From positions 1 to 6,454 of the forward strand of contig JAUQPV010000152.1 in NCBI GenBank assembly GCA_030550225.1: DNA of 6,454 bases, read 5' to 3'. Shown here piece by piece: positions 6,152 through 6,454 of this stretch. A program made the position numbers and the translations under genes. The notes beneath the pieces were generated by a model. The model made no database searches, was not told the origin of the DNA, and was given only the letters and a program-made list of their open reading frames with translations. The number at the start of each line of letters is the position of its first letter. The first letter of the stretch is position 1. This DNA is from Acidobacteriota bacterium. GTDB taxonomy: Bacteria > Acidobacteriota > HRBIN11.

Positions 6152-6454
6152 GTGCCGATCCCTGTGGAGGTTTACGAGGCCCTGGAAGACGTCTTAGGCA
6201 AGGAGCCGGCCCGCAAGCTGGTCCACGGCCTGGAGGCCGCCGTCAGCGCCGCCGTGACGACCCAGGTGACGGCCCTTCGGGATGAACTCCTGGACAAGCT
6301 GGTCACGAAAGAGGTCTTCCTGGCCCACATGCAGGCCCTGCGAGCCGAATTCGAGAGCCGCCTGGAGGCCCTGTGGGCGAGGGTCCAAGAGCAAATCCAG
6401 GCCCTGCGGACAGAGTTGCGGGCAGAGTTCCAGAATCAAATTCAAGGCCTGCGG
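6152..6454 (+). CDS. Coiled-coil protein, 5' part (continues past window end)
   Basis: A GTG start at 6152 opens a frame with no stop up to the last base (101 codons). The frame is closed upstream by a TGA at 6125-6127, and no other usual start codon lies between. GGAG at 6140-6143 lies eight bases before the GTG. The protein begins 'MPIPVEVYEALEDVLGKEPA', a short helical head, then 'LRDELLDKLVTKEVFLAHMQ', then a repeating amphipathic helix with LRAEF, LEALWARV, IQALRTEL and LRAEFQNQ units. This layout resembles small coiled-coil proteins of the DUF1640/CCDC90-like type, which usually end in a membrane helix; that end would lie outside the window. Function is unknown. It probably forms its own transcription unit if the promoter just upstream is real, and nothing visible ties it to pili. 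The coding call is firm because of the consistent frame and codon use; the family call is tentative. Confidence 0.78.
   Translation, partial: MPIPVEVYEALEDVLGKEPARKLVHGLEAAVSAAVTTQVTALRDELLDKLVTKEVFLAHMQALRAEFESRLEALWARVQEQIQALRTELRAEFQNQIQGLR

Overview
This window comes from a GC-rich bacterial chromosome. It covers the distal part of a type IV pilus (T4P) minor-pilin/adhesin cluster plus two coiled-coil genes, all on the + strand. The order PilW-like (5' end cut off), PilX-like, PilY1 is the classic T4P priming/tip cluster, so the organism should be a piliated, most likely diderm bacterium. The sequence does not fix a phylum. The last gene belongs to a short coiled-coil family that I recall mainly from thermophiles, which is only a weak hint about lifestyle.

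Layout. Bases 2-448 are the C-terminal 148 residues of a PilW-like minor pilin. Bases 490-1215 are a PilX-like minor pilin with a well-placed Shine-Dalgarno site. Bases 1216-1326 are a spacer with two tandem imperfect palindromes and a short motif that recurs before another gene. Bases 1327-5238 are a 1303-residue PilY1: signal peptide, von Willebrand A (vWA) domain with a complete MIDAS, Cys-rich inserts, and a C-terminal propeller carrying an extra Asp-rich loop. Bases 5239-5456 are a non-coding gap. Its first half can fold into stacked and mutually exclusive hairpins, and its second half carries another copy of the spacer motif. Bases 5457-6065 encode a secreted, Cys-free coiled-coil protein. 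Bases 6066-6151 hold a plausible sigma-70-type promoter. From 6152 to the window end runs a GTG-start gene for an amphipathic coiled-coil protein that continues beyond the edge.

How they fit together. PilW and PilX are expected to join the priming complex that starts pilus assembly, and PilY1 to sit at the tip as adhesin and possible mechanosensor. All three T4P-related proteins have even cysteine counts (6 in the visible PilW part, 6 in PilX, 32 in PilY1), while the two downstream coiled-coil proteins have none in what is visible. This suggests a disulfide-stabilised pilus tip. The coiled-coil gene at 5457 may be a periplasmic accessory of the same locus, but only position and the shared upstream motif point that way.

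Most noteworthy: the possible switch-like RNA between pilY1 and the coiled-coil gene, the repeated pre-start motif, and the Asp-rich loop of PilY1 beside a degenerate canonical calcium site. No mobile element, CRISPR array, tRNA or rRNA was seen.
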